DNA of 64,000 nucleotides from CAJQPP01 sp963793465 (GTDB taxonomy: Bacteria; Planctomycetota; Planctomycetia; Pirellulales; Pirellulaceae): positions 1 to 64,000 of the forward strand of contig CAWCAJ010000011.1 of the NCBI GenBank assembly GCA_963793465.1, given 5' to 3'. Position 1 is the stretch's first letter; each line of letters opens with the position of its first letter. This document shows, one piece after another, positions 27,646-38,774 of this stretch. The notes beneath the pieces are model-generated. The model was not told where the DNA came from. It saw only the letters and a program-made list of their open reading frames with translations, and made no database searches. Both the position numbers and the translations under genes were made by a program.

Positions 27646-28200
27646 TTAATTCGTGGCGACCGTTTCAGCGGATTGCCAAAGCAAAAGTTGATCCTGCACC
27701 TTGGCCACAAAAAACGGTTGGCCGGCCTCATGTAAACAGGCTTGCAGAGATTCGTCGCCAAGCAACTCGATCAGTAAGTGGGAGTGTTGCTGGATGTCTT
27801 GCGAACTGACCACATAGCGGGCGGCGATCCCGGGCTGGTTCTTTGCCAACCAATCCGTGTAATGCCCCGGTTGGGGACGCTGCGGCGGCAGTGGGTGGGT
27901 TTTCTCACGGGCGGTGGATGTCGCTGTCGGCCGATGGATCGGCGGAGGCGAAGTTGCAGGCTCGCCAAGGGTTACCAGCGGGGTCCGGGGCTTGGTGACA
28001 GGTTGCTGCAGCACATGCCAGTTTGTCCAGCCCAGGGCGACCGAAACGAGGGTCAGCCCGGCGGCTTGGGCGGCTCTTTTGCGGCGTTGTCGCCGACGGG
28101 CGGTGCCGGGAAGTTGTGTTTGCAACTGCTGCAGGATTTCCTGACGACGTTGTTGCCCTTGCCGAGAGAGTCCGGGAGCCGGGTGGGTTTCAGAGTTCAT
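27646..28200 (-). CDS. Putative anti-sigma factor with one membrane segment
   Basis: A 184-residue protein with a basic N-terminus (ARRRQRRKRAAQ), one membrane helix (AGLTLVSVALGWTNWHVL, residues about 47-64), a proline-rich linker, and a C-terminal globular part. No named anti-sigma domain is visible. The call rests on position: its ATG overlaps the end of the ECF sigma gene by 11 bases, the usual arrangement for sigma and anti-sigma pairs. The periplasmic part could sense a signal. Confidence 0.5.
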   Translation of the reverse strand: MNSETHPAPGLSRQGQQRRQEILQQLQTQLPGTARRRQRRKRAAQAAGLTLVSVALGWTNWHVLQQPVTKPRTPLVTLGEPATSPPPIHRPTATSTAREKTHPLPPQRPQPGHYTDWLAKNQPGIAARYVVSSQDIQQHSHLLIELLGDESLQACLHEAGQPFFVAKVQDQLLLWQSAETVATN

Positions 28201-28819
28201 CGGGAAATTCCTGTTTGGCTTGTTGTTGCAGGCAGTTCAAGGCGCGTCGAATCCTGCCATCCACGGCACCGGTTTTCAGCCCAAAGTGTTGGGCGACCTG
28301 TTTCAAAGTCCAACCCAGACGGTAACGCAAGGCGATCATGCGGCGGGTGGAATGCGGCAGGGAATTCAGTTGTTGCTCTAGCCACAGCACACGCGCCCGA
28401 TCATCCAGACGCTCTGGCGGAGCACAATGGCCATCGGCGGAGGTGTCCGTCGGTTGTCGTTCGTCATACCGTCCGGCCCGTAATTCCCGGCGTAACCAAT
28501 CGTAGGTCGTGGTCCTTGTGACCACGCTGACCCAAGCCGCCATCCGGTCCGCATCGTCGATGACGGGGATACCGCGAATCACCTTGACCATGACTTCCTG
28601 CAGGATGTCCAGGCAGGTCGCTTCGTCGCGACCGGTGGTGCGGCGTATTTGTTGGTAGATCCGCTGGAAAAAGTGGTTGTAGAACCGCTGGAAATCCAGT
28701 GGATCCCCGTCGCGAATCCCCTGGGAGATTCGCTGCCAACCCGGATACTCCACGTCCAGGTCAGGCTGGCAAACCTGGCCGGATTTCTGAAATTCAAGGT
28801 TCAACGGGATACCGGTCAT
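28190..28819 (-). CDS. ECF-family RNA polymerase sigma factor
   Basis: The 209 residues carry region 2 (FYNHFFQRIYQQIRR, then LDILQEVMVKVIRG and AAWVSVVTRTTTYDWLRREL) and region 4 (LNSLPHSTRRMIALRYRLG, then TLKQVAQHFGLKTGAVDGRI), and lack region 3, as extracytoplasmic-function sigma factors do. It is followed by an overlapping membrane protein that is probably its anti-sigma factor, and preceded, 92 bases away on the same strand, by an exported protein. The regulon is unknown. Confidence 0.85.
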   Translation of the reverse strand: MTGIPLNLEFQKSGQVCQPDLDVEYPGWQRISQGIRDGDPLDFQRFYNHFFQRIYQQIRRTTGRDEATCLDILQEVMVKVIRGIPVIDDADRMAAWVSVVTRTTTYDWLRRELRAGRYDERQPTDTSADGHCAPPERLDDRARVLWLEQQLNSLPHSTRRMIALRYRLGWTLKQVAQHFGLKTGAVDGRIRRALNCLQQQAKQEFPDEL

Positions 28820-28911
28820 GGCTTGCCAAGTGTAGGCGATTTGCTGGCCAGGGGTGGGGGGCAGCGCGGGGTGGGTGGCAGCGTCAAGGAGACAGTCTCG
28901 CAGAGCGTTGC

Positions 28912-29817
28912 TCAGCGGTCGTTTTCGGGCGGCGGTGAACTCCTGCGGGCTGGTTTTTCGACGGGGACGGGCAGGTTCGGTTTGCCGGGTGGGACAAGAA
29001 TGCCATCAGGCGTGTGTGTCGGTCGGCGTGGGGACCCGCCCTCGCGTTGCTGGGACCCTCGTATTTCCTGGATGACGCTGGAAATCAACGCCAATTGAGT
29101 TGGTCGCCCGCGGGCAAACAGCAGGCCGGTTTCCTGGTGCAGCTTCAAGGTGACGGGGACAGCCGGTTCTTCCAAATTCAGGCCAATTTCGATCGCCGAA
29201 AACAGGTCATCCTGCGATAGTTCGGAAAGGATGTCGCGGGCCGGAAGGACCATGGTTTGATGGTCGTCTGGCTTGGAACGAGGCGAATTGCTGCGACCGG
29301 AAACCACGAAAATCGTATCCATGTATGCCAAATCGATACGTTGCTGGCTTTCGTTTCGAATCATCTCCACTACTCGCAAAGCTGCCATCAGCGGCACTTT
29401 TTTGAAGGAGATTTTGGGTAACTGAGTGCCCGCCACGCTCTCGTCCAGGAGAACATTGACCTCCAGGGGTTGTCCGGCAATGACGTTGAAATGCTTGAGG
29501 TGTTCGATGTAGTCGGCCAGCGTGCCTCCCGGGAATTCCACGTTGATCAGCGTGTCGGCGACATCGACCGACGGTGGCTTGGCGGGTGTTGAGTTTTCGG
29601 ATGGCAACGATGAGTTTTCCGATTGGGTCGCCTGGCTGGCGGTTTGCCTTTCCTGGCCCCGGGCGGGGTTACTGACAGTGAAAAGCAGCAACGTGGGTAA
29701 CAGCATCAGCGACATGCGTTGGCCAATGCGTGACCAGTTCAGGTGTTGGCCAGCCTGGCGTAGTTGTGGGCGTCGTTGATGGGGATGGTTCATTGCGGCT
29801 CCATGAAACAGGGGCAT
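28912..29817 (-). CDS. Exported protein with a secretin/STN-like domain
   Basis: After a signal sequence (MLLPTLLLFTVSNPARGQ at about residue 40) and a serine-rich linker, the segment DTLINVEFPGGTLADYIEHL, then VNVLLDES and VPLMAALRVVEMI, resembles the small beta-alpha-beta domains of secretins and TonB-receptor STN regions. The C-terminus is proline-rich. No barrel follows, so it is not a full secretin. It lies directly upstream of the sigma factor on the same strand and could be the periplasmic signal-transfer partner. I am not sure of the family. The start is uncertain: the first ATG gives a long basic N-region, and a start at residue 9 (MNHPHQRRP) is equally likely. Confidence 0.45.
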   Translation of the reverse strand: MPLFHGAAMNHPHQRRPQLRQAGQHLNWSRIGQRMSLMLLPTLLLFTVSNPARGQERQTASQATQSENSSLPSENSTPAKPPSVDVADTLINVEFPGGTLADYIEHLKHFNVIAGQPLEVNVLLDESVAGTQLPKISFKKVPLMAALRVVEMIRNESQQRIDLAYMDTIFVVSGRSNSPRSKPDDHQTMVLPARDILSELSQDDLFSAIEIGLNLEEPAVPVTLKLHQETGLLFARGRPTQLALISSVIQEIRGSQQREGGSPRRPTHTPDGILVPPGKPNLPVPVEKPARRSSPPPENDR

Positions 29818-30151
29818 TGGCGAGTGGGTTGGATCCGTGCCTTGGGTTGCTGGCTTGAGCGGTGCAACGCGAGACTGCGGAAGACTGCTGGATTAAACGC
29901 GGTTCGCTGGGATATTTCGCGCGGAAAACCTGAAATCCGCGGGAAGTTCCGGTGGGCGTTTTGGCTGGCACGGGCTGAGGCCAGGCGGGCGGGTTGTTGA
30001 ATCGAATGTTTCCGGCAGGTCGCTGATTGGGATGACGCGATCTGGATGGTGTGATCGTGCCGGTTGGTTGTTAATCTGGGTTGGGTTTGCGTTGCCCGAA
30101 CTGGGGATTTGGACTACTTCAGAAATTGCCAAAAAATTGTCGGGTTAGCAG
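29818..30151. other. Intergenic, nothing recognised
   Basis: I see no gene or clear repeat between the exported-protein gene and the 16S promoter region. Confidence 0.4.
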
Positions 30152-30179
30152 TTGACGGCTTGGCGATTAAGCATAGAAT
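30152..30179 (+). promoter_or_regulatory. Candidate 16S rRNA promoter
   Basis: TTGACG at 30152-30157 and TAGAAT at 30174-30179 are separated by 16 bases. They match the sigma-70 consensus at 5 of 6 bases each. The promoter would give a leader of about 400 bases before the 16S gene. Confidence 0.6.
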
Positions 30180-30272
30180 TGGCCTCACGAAGACGGGCGT
30201 GCTTAACGTACGCTCGTTTTTTAGTCGCCTTGGCTCTCTGAGTTCTTGGTGACAGCGTTCCGCAAGGAACAT

Positions 30273-30285
30273 TGTTCTTTGACAA
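30273..30285 (+). promoter_or_regulatory. boxA-like rRNA antitermination site
   Basis: TGTTCTTTGACAA agrees with the E. coli rRNA boxA (TGCTCTTTAACAA) at 11 of 13 positions. It lies in the leader between the promoter and the 16S gene, where Nus-factor antitermination sites are expected. Confidence 0.6.
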
Positions 30286-30585
30286 TTTAGTAGTGATCTC
30301 TTCAATCAATTTCTGGATGGCCTCCGGGTTATCCAAGAGTTAATTGAGAATCGTCTTTCAGGGTCCTTCCCGGATTCTGGAAGCATACTTTTAAGAGTTG
30401 CCAAACTTGTTTTGGCAAACCTTGATTCAACGATTTTTTGTCAGCACAAGATCATGGAACTATAGCATCACGGCCGCTTATTCCGGCGACCGTGGATGAT
30501 GGTTCAAACAGTGTCGGGGGTAAACCTCGATGCAGCTTTAATTTGGCTAGTCGTCAGTGGAGTTTCGGCTCTGCTGCAAGCATAC

Positions 30586-32713
<2,128 letters not shown>

Positions 32714-33163
32714 ATGCACCACCGAGTCGTTGGCAATCTGCTGGGCTATATCGTTTTGTCCGCCGTCTGTTTGGGTGGTTTCCTTCCAATCCTCAATTTC
32801 GCACCCGACCTGGTTCTTTCCAGACAAGCCGCCGCCCCGGATGAGGTTCGTAAATTGATGACGCAACGGCGGGATGTGTTGCAGCTACGGGAAAAGACCC
32901 TGAACGAATTGTACAAGGCTGGCGAGTTGGGCTTGGATGCCGTGTTGAGAAGTCGGGACCAGCTCTGGGAAGCCGAGCTGCAATTGGCGGAGAGCACCGA
33001 GCAACGTGTCGCGATCTGTGAAAAAAAGGTCGAAAACATGCGTAAGTTGGAGGAAACCATTAAGTTGCAATTCAATCAAGGCGAGGGCCAGTACGAGGCG
33101 GTTTTGGAGGCCACCGCGGCAAGATTGCAGGCTGAGATTGATTTGGCGCGTGAGCGAATGTAG
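32714..33163 (+). CDS. Exported coiled-coil protein of unknown function
   Basis: A 149-residue protein with a signal-like segment (GNLLGYIVLSAVCLGGFLPI) followed by long helices rich in Glu, Gln, Leu and Arg. The pattern LREKTLNELYKAGELGLDAV, then ARLQAEIDLA resembles the periplasmic helices of TolC-type channel proteins, but it is far too short for a channel. The ATG at 32714 is used; TTG at 32708 is also possible. Confidence 0.5.
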   Translation: MHHRVVGNLLGYIVLSAVCLGGFLPILNFAPDLVLSRQAAAPDEVRKLMTQRRDVLQLREKTLNELYKAGELGLDAVLRSRDQLWEAELQLAESTEQRVAICEKKVENMRKLEETIKLQFNQGEGQYEAVLEATAARLQAEIDLARERM

Positions 33164-33216
33164 TCCGCGTTGAGGGTGGGCGAGTGTTCTGTGGGGCTGT
33201 TGGAATTGAATGGAAA

Positions 33217-33325
33217 AGACGGTGCTGGATTCACAACGACCGTGCTGGATTCACAACGACCGTGCCGGGACAGCCAGCATTGGCAACCGCCAGGTCAGCC
33301 CTGCCCGGCCACTCGAACGCCTTGC
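33217..33325 (+). repeat. Dispersed repeat family A, copy 3 (partly duplicated)
   Basis: The unit GTGCTGGATTCACAACGACC occurs twice in tandem at about 33221-33261. It is followed by GGGACAGCCAGCATTGGCA and GGTCAGCCCTGCCCGGCCAC, a diverged form of the family A sequence. Confidence 0.65.
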
Positions 33326-33398
33326 CTTTCGGGGTGGCGTTTTCTCGCACAATTTGCCCGGGAATATCAGGGCGGTACACTTTGCATGGAGAATCTCG

Positions 33399-34163
33399 AT
33401 GACTTTGCCACGCTTATTATTTCTGTATCTGGCGCTAACCTGCACAGCGGCCGTTGCGCAAGACGATGTGGCCGACATACCCTCGGAGAAACGGGAAGTC
33501 GCCGACAATCAGCGGCAGGCCTATTATTTGATTCCTGCTGCCCGGGCAACGGTACCTGAGGCGGGGTACGGGTTGCTTGTGATTTTGCCGGGTGGAGACG
33601 GCGGCGAAGCCTTTCATCCTTTCGTCAAACGGATTCGCAAGCACGCGGTTCCCGACGATTTTGTGGTTGCCCAACCGATTTCCGTGAAATGGACCGAGAA
33701 ACAGCAAGTGGTTTGGCCCACGGATAAGCTGAAGGTGGACAAACAGAAGTTCTCTACCGAGGAATTTGTGGAGGCCGTCGTGGCTGACGTTGCCACCGCA
33801 GCCTCGATCGACCCCAAACGGGTTTACTGCATGGGTTGGTCGTCCAGCGGACCGGCGGTTTACGCACTGGCTTTACGCGAGACATCGGTGGTCACAGGCA
33901 GCTACATTGCGATGTCGGTTTACAAACCCCAGCAATTGCCACCGCTGGCCAACGCTCGGCAGAGGGTGATTTACATTGAACACTCGCGGGAGGACCGCGT
34001 TTGTCCGTTCCGAATGGCCCAGCAGGGGTTCCAGGAATTGAAAGAGGCAGGTGCCGAGATCACGATGGTTGAATACGACGGGGGACATGGATGGCGGGGT
34101 AATGTCTTCGGTCGGATTCAAGCGGCCCTGACATGGCTGGATTCCCATCGACCTGGGCAATAA
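33399..34163 (+). CDS. Secreted alpha/beta hydrolase (esterase-like)
   Basis: A 254-residue protein with a signal peptide (MTLPRLLFLYLALTCTAAVAQ). The nucleophile elbow is GWSSSG in RVYCMGWSSSGPAVYALAL. The oxyanion-side motif LVILPGGDGG and the final histidine in EYDGGHGWRG complete the catalytic set; EHSREDRVCP carries the likely acid. Such secreted relatives include PHB depolymerase-like and feruloyl esterase-like enzymes. I chose the ATG at 33399, with GGAG 11 bases upstream. The frame runs back to 33210 through repeat sequence and is not coding there. Confidence 0.75.
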   Translation: MTLPRLLFLYLALTCTAAVAQDDVADIPSEKREVADNQRQAYYLIPAARATVPEAGYGLLVILPGGDGGEAFHPFVKRIRKHAVPDDFVVAQPISVKWTEKQQVVWPTDKLKVDKQKFSTEEFVEAVVADVATAASIDPKRVYCMGWSSSGPAVYALALRETSVVTGSYIAMSVYKPQQLPPLANARQRVIYIEHSREDRVCPFRMAQQGFQELKEAGAEITMVEYDGGHGWRGNVFGRIQAALTWLDSHRPGQ

Positions 34164-34218
34164 CCGCTTGGTTCATCCTCTGAGGCCATGCTTAGTCGGC
34201 CATTCCAGTTCACCCTTC

Positions 34219-35346
34219 CTATCGCAATTGGGCTGCGCGGGAAAAAAAATCCATCAAGTAATCCTTGTCCAACGCGGGTACGGAGTTGCCGTTGATCCCC
34301 ACCATCGGTTCACCGGCGCAAAGAGAATTCACGATGGCCTCCTCGGTGGCTTCGATCACGGCCCGGTAAGCGGGGCCCAGAAATTCGTCTCCAATGATCC
34401 TGAGGTCCACCAGCGGGCTGCGTTTTCCCTGCGGGATCGAGTTGCCCGTCGAGAAACCCAGGACGATTTCTCCGCTGCCATGGGCCGCATGAGATCCCAT
34501 CCTGCCGATTCCCAATGCCGACCTCTTGCACAGACGCTGGATTTGACTGGAGGAAAGCGGCAAATCCGTAGCCAATACGACAATGATGGAACCGTAGGAT
34601 TCGCGGCGTTTGGGAAGCGGTCCGTACTTTTCCGCCAGCAGGCGGCCAATCGCATAGCCGTCAATGCGGAGCTCCTCCATTTGACCGAAATTGCTCATCA
34701 CCAACGCTCCCAGCGTATAGTTCACGCTGCCAATCTCAATCACGCGACTGGATGTGCCTATTCCCCCCTTGAATCCGCAGCAGATCATCCCGGTCCCGGA
34801 GCCAACCGAGCCTTCCTGGACCCGCCCGCTCTTGGCGCCGCTAATGGCGTCGATCACGTGCTGTTCGGTGATGTGGTCGCCAATCGAGTCATTCAGGAAA
34901 CTGTCATCACACTCTCCAACTACCGGAATGACCACGTTCAGGCTGTTCCAGATGCGTTGGTATTTTTGTGACATCCAGCGAATGATCCCTTTGTGAACGG
35001 TTCCCACGTTATGGGTATTGGACAAGCCGATGGGTGTTTCGATCAGTCCCCATTCCGCGACTTGCGTGATCCCCGACATTTCGCCGGCTCCGTTCAGCAC
35101 GAAACTTCCGGCAATCAGCTTGTTGTCGAAGACCCGTTCATTGGGGAGGATCGCCGTGACCCCAGTTCGTACCGGGCCCTGGCCAGGTATCAGCTTGCCT
35201 TCACCCCGGATCACTGTGGATTGACCGACACGAACCCCCTCGACGTCGGTGATGGCGTTGTACCGCCCTGTCGGGAAGACTCCGATCCGGATTCCCAGGT
35301 CCCTGGCCCGCATGTTTTTCATGCCGGCGCTCGATTTTTTCGCCAT
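34219..35346 (-). CDS. P1/DmpA-family (S58) peptidase
   Basis: Members of this family are N-terminal nucleophile aminopeptidases such as DmpA and the beta-aminopeptidase BapA, made as a precursor that cuts itself. RVGQSTVIRGEG, then VRTGVTAILP, SFVLNGAGEMSGITQVAEWG and the cleavage region GSVGSGTGMICCGFKGGIGT are all present. No signal peptide is seen. The length (375) is normal. Its ATG overlaps the end of the tandem ATP-grasp gene by 28 bases, indicating coupled translation and a joint role. Confidence 0.85.
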   Translation of the reverse strand: MAKKSSAGMKNMRARDLGIRIGVFPTGRYNAITDVEGVRVGQSTVIRGEGKLIPGQGPVRTGVTAILPNERVFDNKLIAGSFVLNGAGEMSGITQVAEWGLIETPIGLSNTHNVGTVHKGIIRWMSQKYQRIWNSLNVVIPVVGECDDSFLNDSIGDHITEQHVIDAISGAKSGRVQEGSVGSGTGMICCGFKGGIGTSSRVIEIGSVNYTLGALVMSNFGQMEELRIDGYAIGRLLAEKYGPLPKRRESYGSIIVVLATDLPLSSSQIQRLCKRSALGIGRMGSHAAHGSGEIVLGFSTGNSIPQGKRSPLVDLRIIGDEFLGPAYRAVIEATEEAIVNSLCAGEPMVGINGNSVPALDKDYLMDFFSRAAQLR

Positions 35347-37364
35347 CGTCGTACCGCCGGTTTCAGGATGGATCCAATCAAGTCTGCGTAGGGCAACCCG
35401 CTTTTCTCCGCCAGAATCGTCAGGTCACTGAACCCCGGTGAAAGTCCCGGCAACGGATTGATCTCAATAAAATAGATCTCATCATCGTCGGTTACCCGGA
35501 AGTCGATCCGGGCCACGTCGCGGCACTGGACAATCCGGAAACAGCGACGAGCAAAAGTTCGGATCGCCAAATCCAGCTGCGGACGGATGTCGGCGGGACA
35601 GCGAATTTCGAAGAATTCATTATCAATCGGGTTGGGAGCCTGCTTGGCTTCAAACGAATACACCGGATAACGTGGCGATTTCGCACCCCGGTTCTTAAAC
35701 ACGATTTCGGATGGACCGAGGATCCGCAGGCTCTCGGTCCCCAGCACACCGACGGTAAATTCCCGACCGGGGATGTATTCCTCGCAGAGAATGCCGGCTG
35801 CCAGGGCCGCGCCCAGCCGATCAATGACCCGTTTCAGCTCGGCCAGATCCGAGGCGACGGAATTCTCATAAATCCCCTTGGAGGTCCCCTCAAAAACGGG
35901 TTTGGCAATGATGGGGAAGTCCAGGTTCAGTCTTGGCAGCTGGGACAATTTTCGAATCACACGCGATCGCGGCACGCGTATGCCCTCGGCGGCCATCAGC
36001 TTGTTTGTGATTTCCTTGTCGAGGGTCACCGCCAGGCAGGTTGCGTCACCCCCGGTGTGCTCGATACCCAACAGATCGCAGATTGCGGGTACTTGAGATT
36101 CGCGGGTGCGATGTTGGAACCCCTCGGCAATATTGAATACGATGTCGGTCCTGGCACGCGACAACTCTTCCACCATGTTCCGGCCCATTTCGACCGGAGT
36201 CAGGTCGTAGCCGTTGCCGCGGATGGCATCGCCGATGGCTGCAATGGTCTGAGGCGAGTCGAATTCCGATTCCAACTCATAGCCAGGGTCCGACGGTGCC
36301 TTGGTTTTTACGTTGTAGACCAGGGCGATGCGTGGCTTACTGGATCGTACTCGCCGCGGCGACTTGCGGGGGGATGGTGTTCTCCGCGTCAGAGCGGAGG
36401 CCACAATCTGCAGAATCGTGTCGTCATAGCTCAATCCCAGGATCTTGCTGGCCTCAAAAATACCGGCGCCAGGTTGCAAGCTGGGCAGTGCGTTGATCTC
36501 GATAAAGTACACCTCACCCGTCGGAGCAATCCTGAAATCGGCCCGGGCCATGTCCACGATCGACAGGGCAGTGACCACTTTCTTCATGGCCTGGCGGATC
36601 GACTGCAGAATATGTGGTTCAAAATCTGCCGGGCAACGCACATGGACCTGGGAGTCATCAACGTTTTTCAAATCAAAATCGTAAATCCAGGCCCCGTCAA
36701 AGTCGGTTCGATAATACTCTACAGGCTCCAACACCCCCCCATCTCCGAGTTGGGAAAGAAAGGGAACCGTGACGTCCTTTCCCTCAATAAACTTTTCTAC
36801 AAGGATCCCCTCCGGGAATAGCCGCAGGTTTTTGGAGAGATAGGATTTCAGATCTGAGGCGTCGTGGCAGATGGAAGACTGGTCGATCCCTTTGCTGGAG
36901 CCTTCGAAATTGGGTTTGGCAAACAGGGGAAACGTCAAATCCTGCAGCACCAGGTCCAGGTCCTTGCGGTCGTGAACCACATGACTTTCCGCAGTCAGGA
37001 CTCCGGCTGCCCGAACCACCTGTTTGGTGAGATATTTGTCCAGGGTCAGGAAGCACTGGTAGGGCCCGGGGCCAGCGTAGTGCAAACCCAGTTGTTCAAA
37101 GCAGATCGGGGCCAAACCCTCCCGGCCGATTCCCTTAAAGCCTTCTGCCGTGTTCAAGATCACATCCGGGTGACAATCCTCCAGTTGACGGATCCACGTT
37201 CCATTGCGTGTCATCTCAATCTGCTCCACATCGTACTGTCGTCGCAGGGCAGCAGAAATCGCTTCAATCACCTCCGACGTGTCAAACTCGGCCTCATCCA
37301 GTGCTCGACTACGTTGCCGGTTAAAAACGAAGGCCACTTTGAGCCGCGAGCCGTGATCTGACAT
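35319..37364 (-). CDS. Tandem ATP-grasp protein (two D-Ala-D-Ala ligase-like halves)
   Basis: The 681 residues consist of two similar halves, each with an ATP-grasp fold of the D-alanine-D-alanine ligase type. In the first half, PDVILNTAEGFKGIGREGLA, FAKPNFEGSSKGI and FIEINALPSLQPGAG are seen. In the second, DIVFNIAEGFQHRTRESQVP, IAKPVFEGTSKGI and FIEINPLPGLSPGFS. Both halves keep the metal-binding ExN. ATP-grasp ligases join an acid to an amine through an acyl phosphate; substrates here are unknown. The overlapping P1/DmpA peptidase gene suggests the product or substrate is a small peptide or amide. Confidence 0.8.
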   Translation of the reverse strand: MSDHGSRLKVAFVFNRQRSRALDEAEFDTSEVIEAISAALRRQYDVEQIEMTRNGTWIRQLEDCHPDVILNTAEGFKGIGREGLAPICFEQLGLHYAGPGPYQCFLTLDKYLTKQVVRAAGVLTAESHVVHDRKDLDLVLQDLTFPLFAKPNFEGSSKGIDQSSICHDASDLKSYLSKNLRLFPEGILVEKFIEGKDVTVPFLSQLGDGGVLEPVEYYRTDFDGAWIYDFDLKNVDDSQVHVRCPADFEPHILQSIRQAMKKVVTALSIVDMARADFRIAPTGEVYFIEINALPSLQPGAGIFEASKILGLSYDDTILQIVASALTRRTPSPRKSPRRVRSSKPRIALVYNVKTKAPSDPGYELESEFDSPQTIAAIGDAIRGNGYDLTPVEMGRNMVEELSRARTDIVFNIAEGFQHRTRESQVPAICDLLGIEHTGGDATCLAVTLDKEITNKLMAAEGIRVPRSRVIRKLSQLPRLNLDFPIIAKPVFEGTSKGIYENSVASDLAELKRVIDRLGAALAAGILCEEYIPGREFTVGVLGTESLRILGPSEIVFKNRGAKSPRYPVYSFEAKQAPNPIDNEFFEIRCPADIRPQLDLAIRTFARRCFRIVQCRDVARIDFRVTDDDEIYFIEINPLPGLSPGFSDLTILAEKSGLPYADLIGSILKPAVRRWRKNRAPA

Positions 37365-37761
37365 AAAAGATTCCTGCTATCCCTGATACGGAGGCCAGAC
37401 TTGTTTGTAGGATTGAAAGCGGTTCACAGCTGCGTGCGTTTTGAGGTCGGGAAACTTAGAGCCCGTTCGGGAATTGCCCGCCCTTCGGGATTTGCCCGCC
37501 CTTCGGGATTTGCCCGCCCACTACCGACCCAACACTCGTAACCGGTAGGGGGGCTGGCCATCCATCCCCGGCAGCATTTTGGCCCCGCTGTTTGCAATTG
37601 GCAAGCTGTGGACGGTCCTTCGCCTGCGGCGTAGGGACGGCTGCCCAGGCGACCCCGCCGCCCAAGTCCAAAATGAGGCCTCAATATTTCAAAAAAGTCT
37701 TGTCACAACGTGACGGCTGGTCTGTATGGATGCTGTTAGTCGGCTCTCCCAAAGGACGGAT
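37365..37761. other. Intergenic region with an 18-bp tandem repeat
   Basis: No gene is supported; short minus-strand frames reading GQIPKGGQIPKGG are the repeat itself. The repeat is listed separately. Confidence 0.5.
37466..37519. repeat. Three copies of an 18-bp tandem repeat
   Basis: The units are TTCGGGAATTGCCCGCCC, TTCGGGATTTGCCCGCCC and TTCGGGATTTGCCCGCCC, with one base difference in the first. Confidence 0.85.
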
Positions 37762-38628
37762 ATGAATCAAACAACGTCAATAGATCACTTGCCAATGGAT
37801 TTCACCCTGACTGGAGATTCTCAGTTTGGCACATGCGAAAAACCTGTCACTGACTCGGGTGTGCCAGCGTTGTCCGATGTAACCGAGAAATCGGTGCAAC
37901 TGTTATGGAGGGTCACCGTCATTTGCGGTCTGATTGGCGGGGTTTCCCAGACCATCCTGACCTTGGTAGATGTTCCAGTCGTTGGTCCCCATGCCAGTCC
38001 CTGGTCAATGGCTTTGCTGGTGATCAGCATCGTTTGTTTGACCTGGGTGGGCATCGGATTGATCGCCGCCCCTTTGGCGCAGTGGTCGGCGCGGCGGTAT
38101 CGGGAACAGCTGGATTCCATGGAGGCCGGGTACTACCGGGCTTTTTGGCGATACAGCGAAAAACAATGGCAGCGATTTATCGAGGACGAAGTCGTGGAAT
38201 CCCGGTCAATGATCGGTGCGACGGTGTTGGTGGCGGGACTCCTGGGGCTGTTGATTGGATTGCCGCTGGGCTTCCAGCAGGGAGCATCGGGATTTCTGAT
38301 CGTATTTTTTTCGCTGCTGGCCGCTGGGCTTCCGTTTGGCTTGCTGCTGAAACAGCTACGGAAAATACGCTTGCAGCGCTGGGCGCAGGACCCCTGGTTT
38401 GCGGTGGTCGGGGGTGAGGGTCTGTACTATGCGGGGAAATATCTTCCCTATTCCGACCTCGGTTCGGGTCTGTCCGGGTGCGAGTGGGTCAGGAAAGAGA
38501 AAATGAGCTACCTGGTGTTCACGTTCTATACGCGGACGAAAAACGGCCGGCAAAATCAGCAGCATCGCATTCCGGTCCCCTATGGTTGCGAAAAACAGGC
38601 CCGCCAGATTGCCGCTTCGCTTGCTTAG
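37762..38628 (+). CDS. Membrane protein of unknown function
   Basis: A 288-residue protein with four predicted membrane helices in two pairs: residues about 50-70 (LLWRVTVICGLIGGVSQTIL) and 80-105 (LLVISIVCLTWVGIGLIA), then about 155-175 and 180-200 (MIGATVLVAGLLGLLIG and GFLIVFFSLLAAG). The soluble C-terminus (about 85 residues) resembles a beta-rich domain like those following membrane pairs in PH-like proteins. The ATG at 37762 has AGGA seven bases upstream, so it is preferred to 37726. Confidence 0.6.
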   Translation: MNQTTSIDHLPMDFTLTGDSQFGTCEKPVTDSGVPALSDVTEKSVQLLWRVTVICGLIGGVSQTILTLVDVPVVGPHASPWSMALLVISIVCLTWVGIGLIAAPLAQWSARRYREQLDSMEAGYYRAFWRYSEKQWQRFIEDEVVESRSMIGATVLVAGLLGLLIGLPLGFQQGASGFLIVFFSLLAAGLPFGLLLKQLRKIRLQRWAQDPWFAVVGGEGLYYAGKYLPYSDLGSGLSGCEWVRKEKMSYLVFTFYTRTKNGRQNQQHRIPVPYGCEKQARQIAASLA

Positions 38629-38774
38629 CCCGGCCACAGTGGGGAATTTAATTCTCAGACATTTTCTTTGAGCGGTCGGAGGTGTCGAATTATGATCGAC
38701 CTATTCACTCCTCAGGTTTCTGGCGGCCCCGTTTCCCTCCCCGTCAGAACGAGATCCCACAAAGGAAGTTGTTT

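Noticed and set aside
37424..37684. Minus-strand frame with GQIPKGGQIPKGG
   Set aside because: It comes from the 18-bp tandem DNA repeat and has no other coding evidence.
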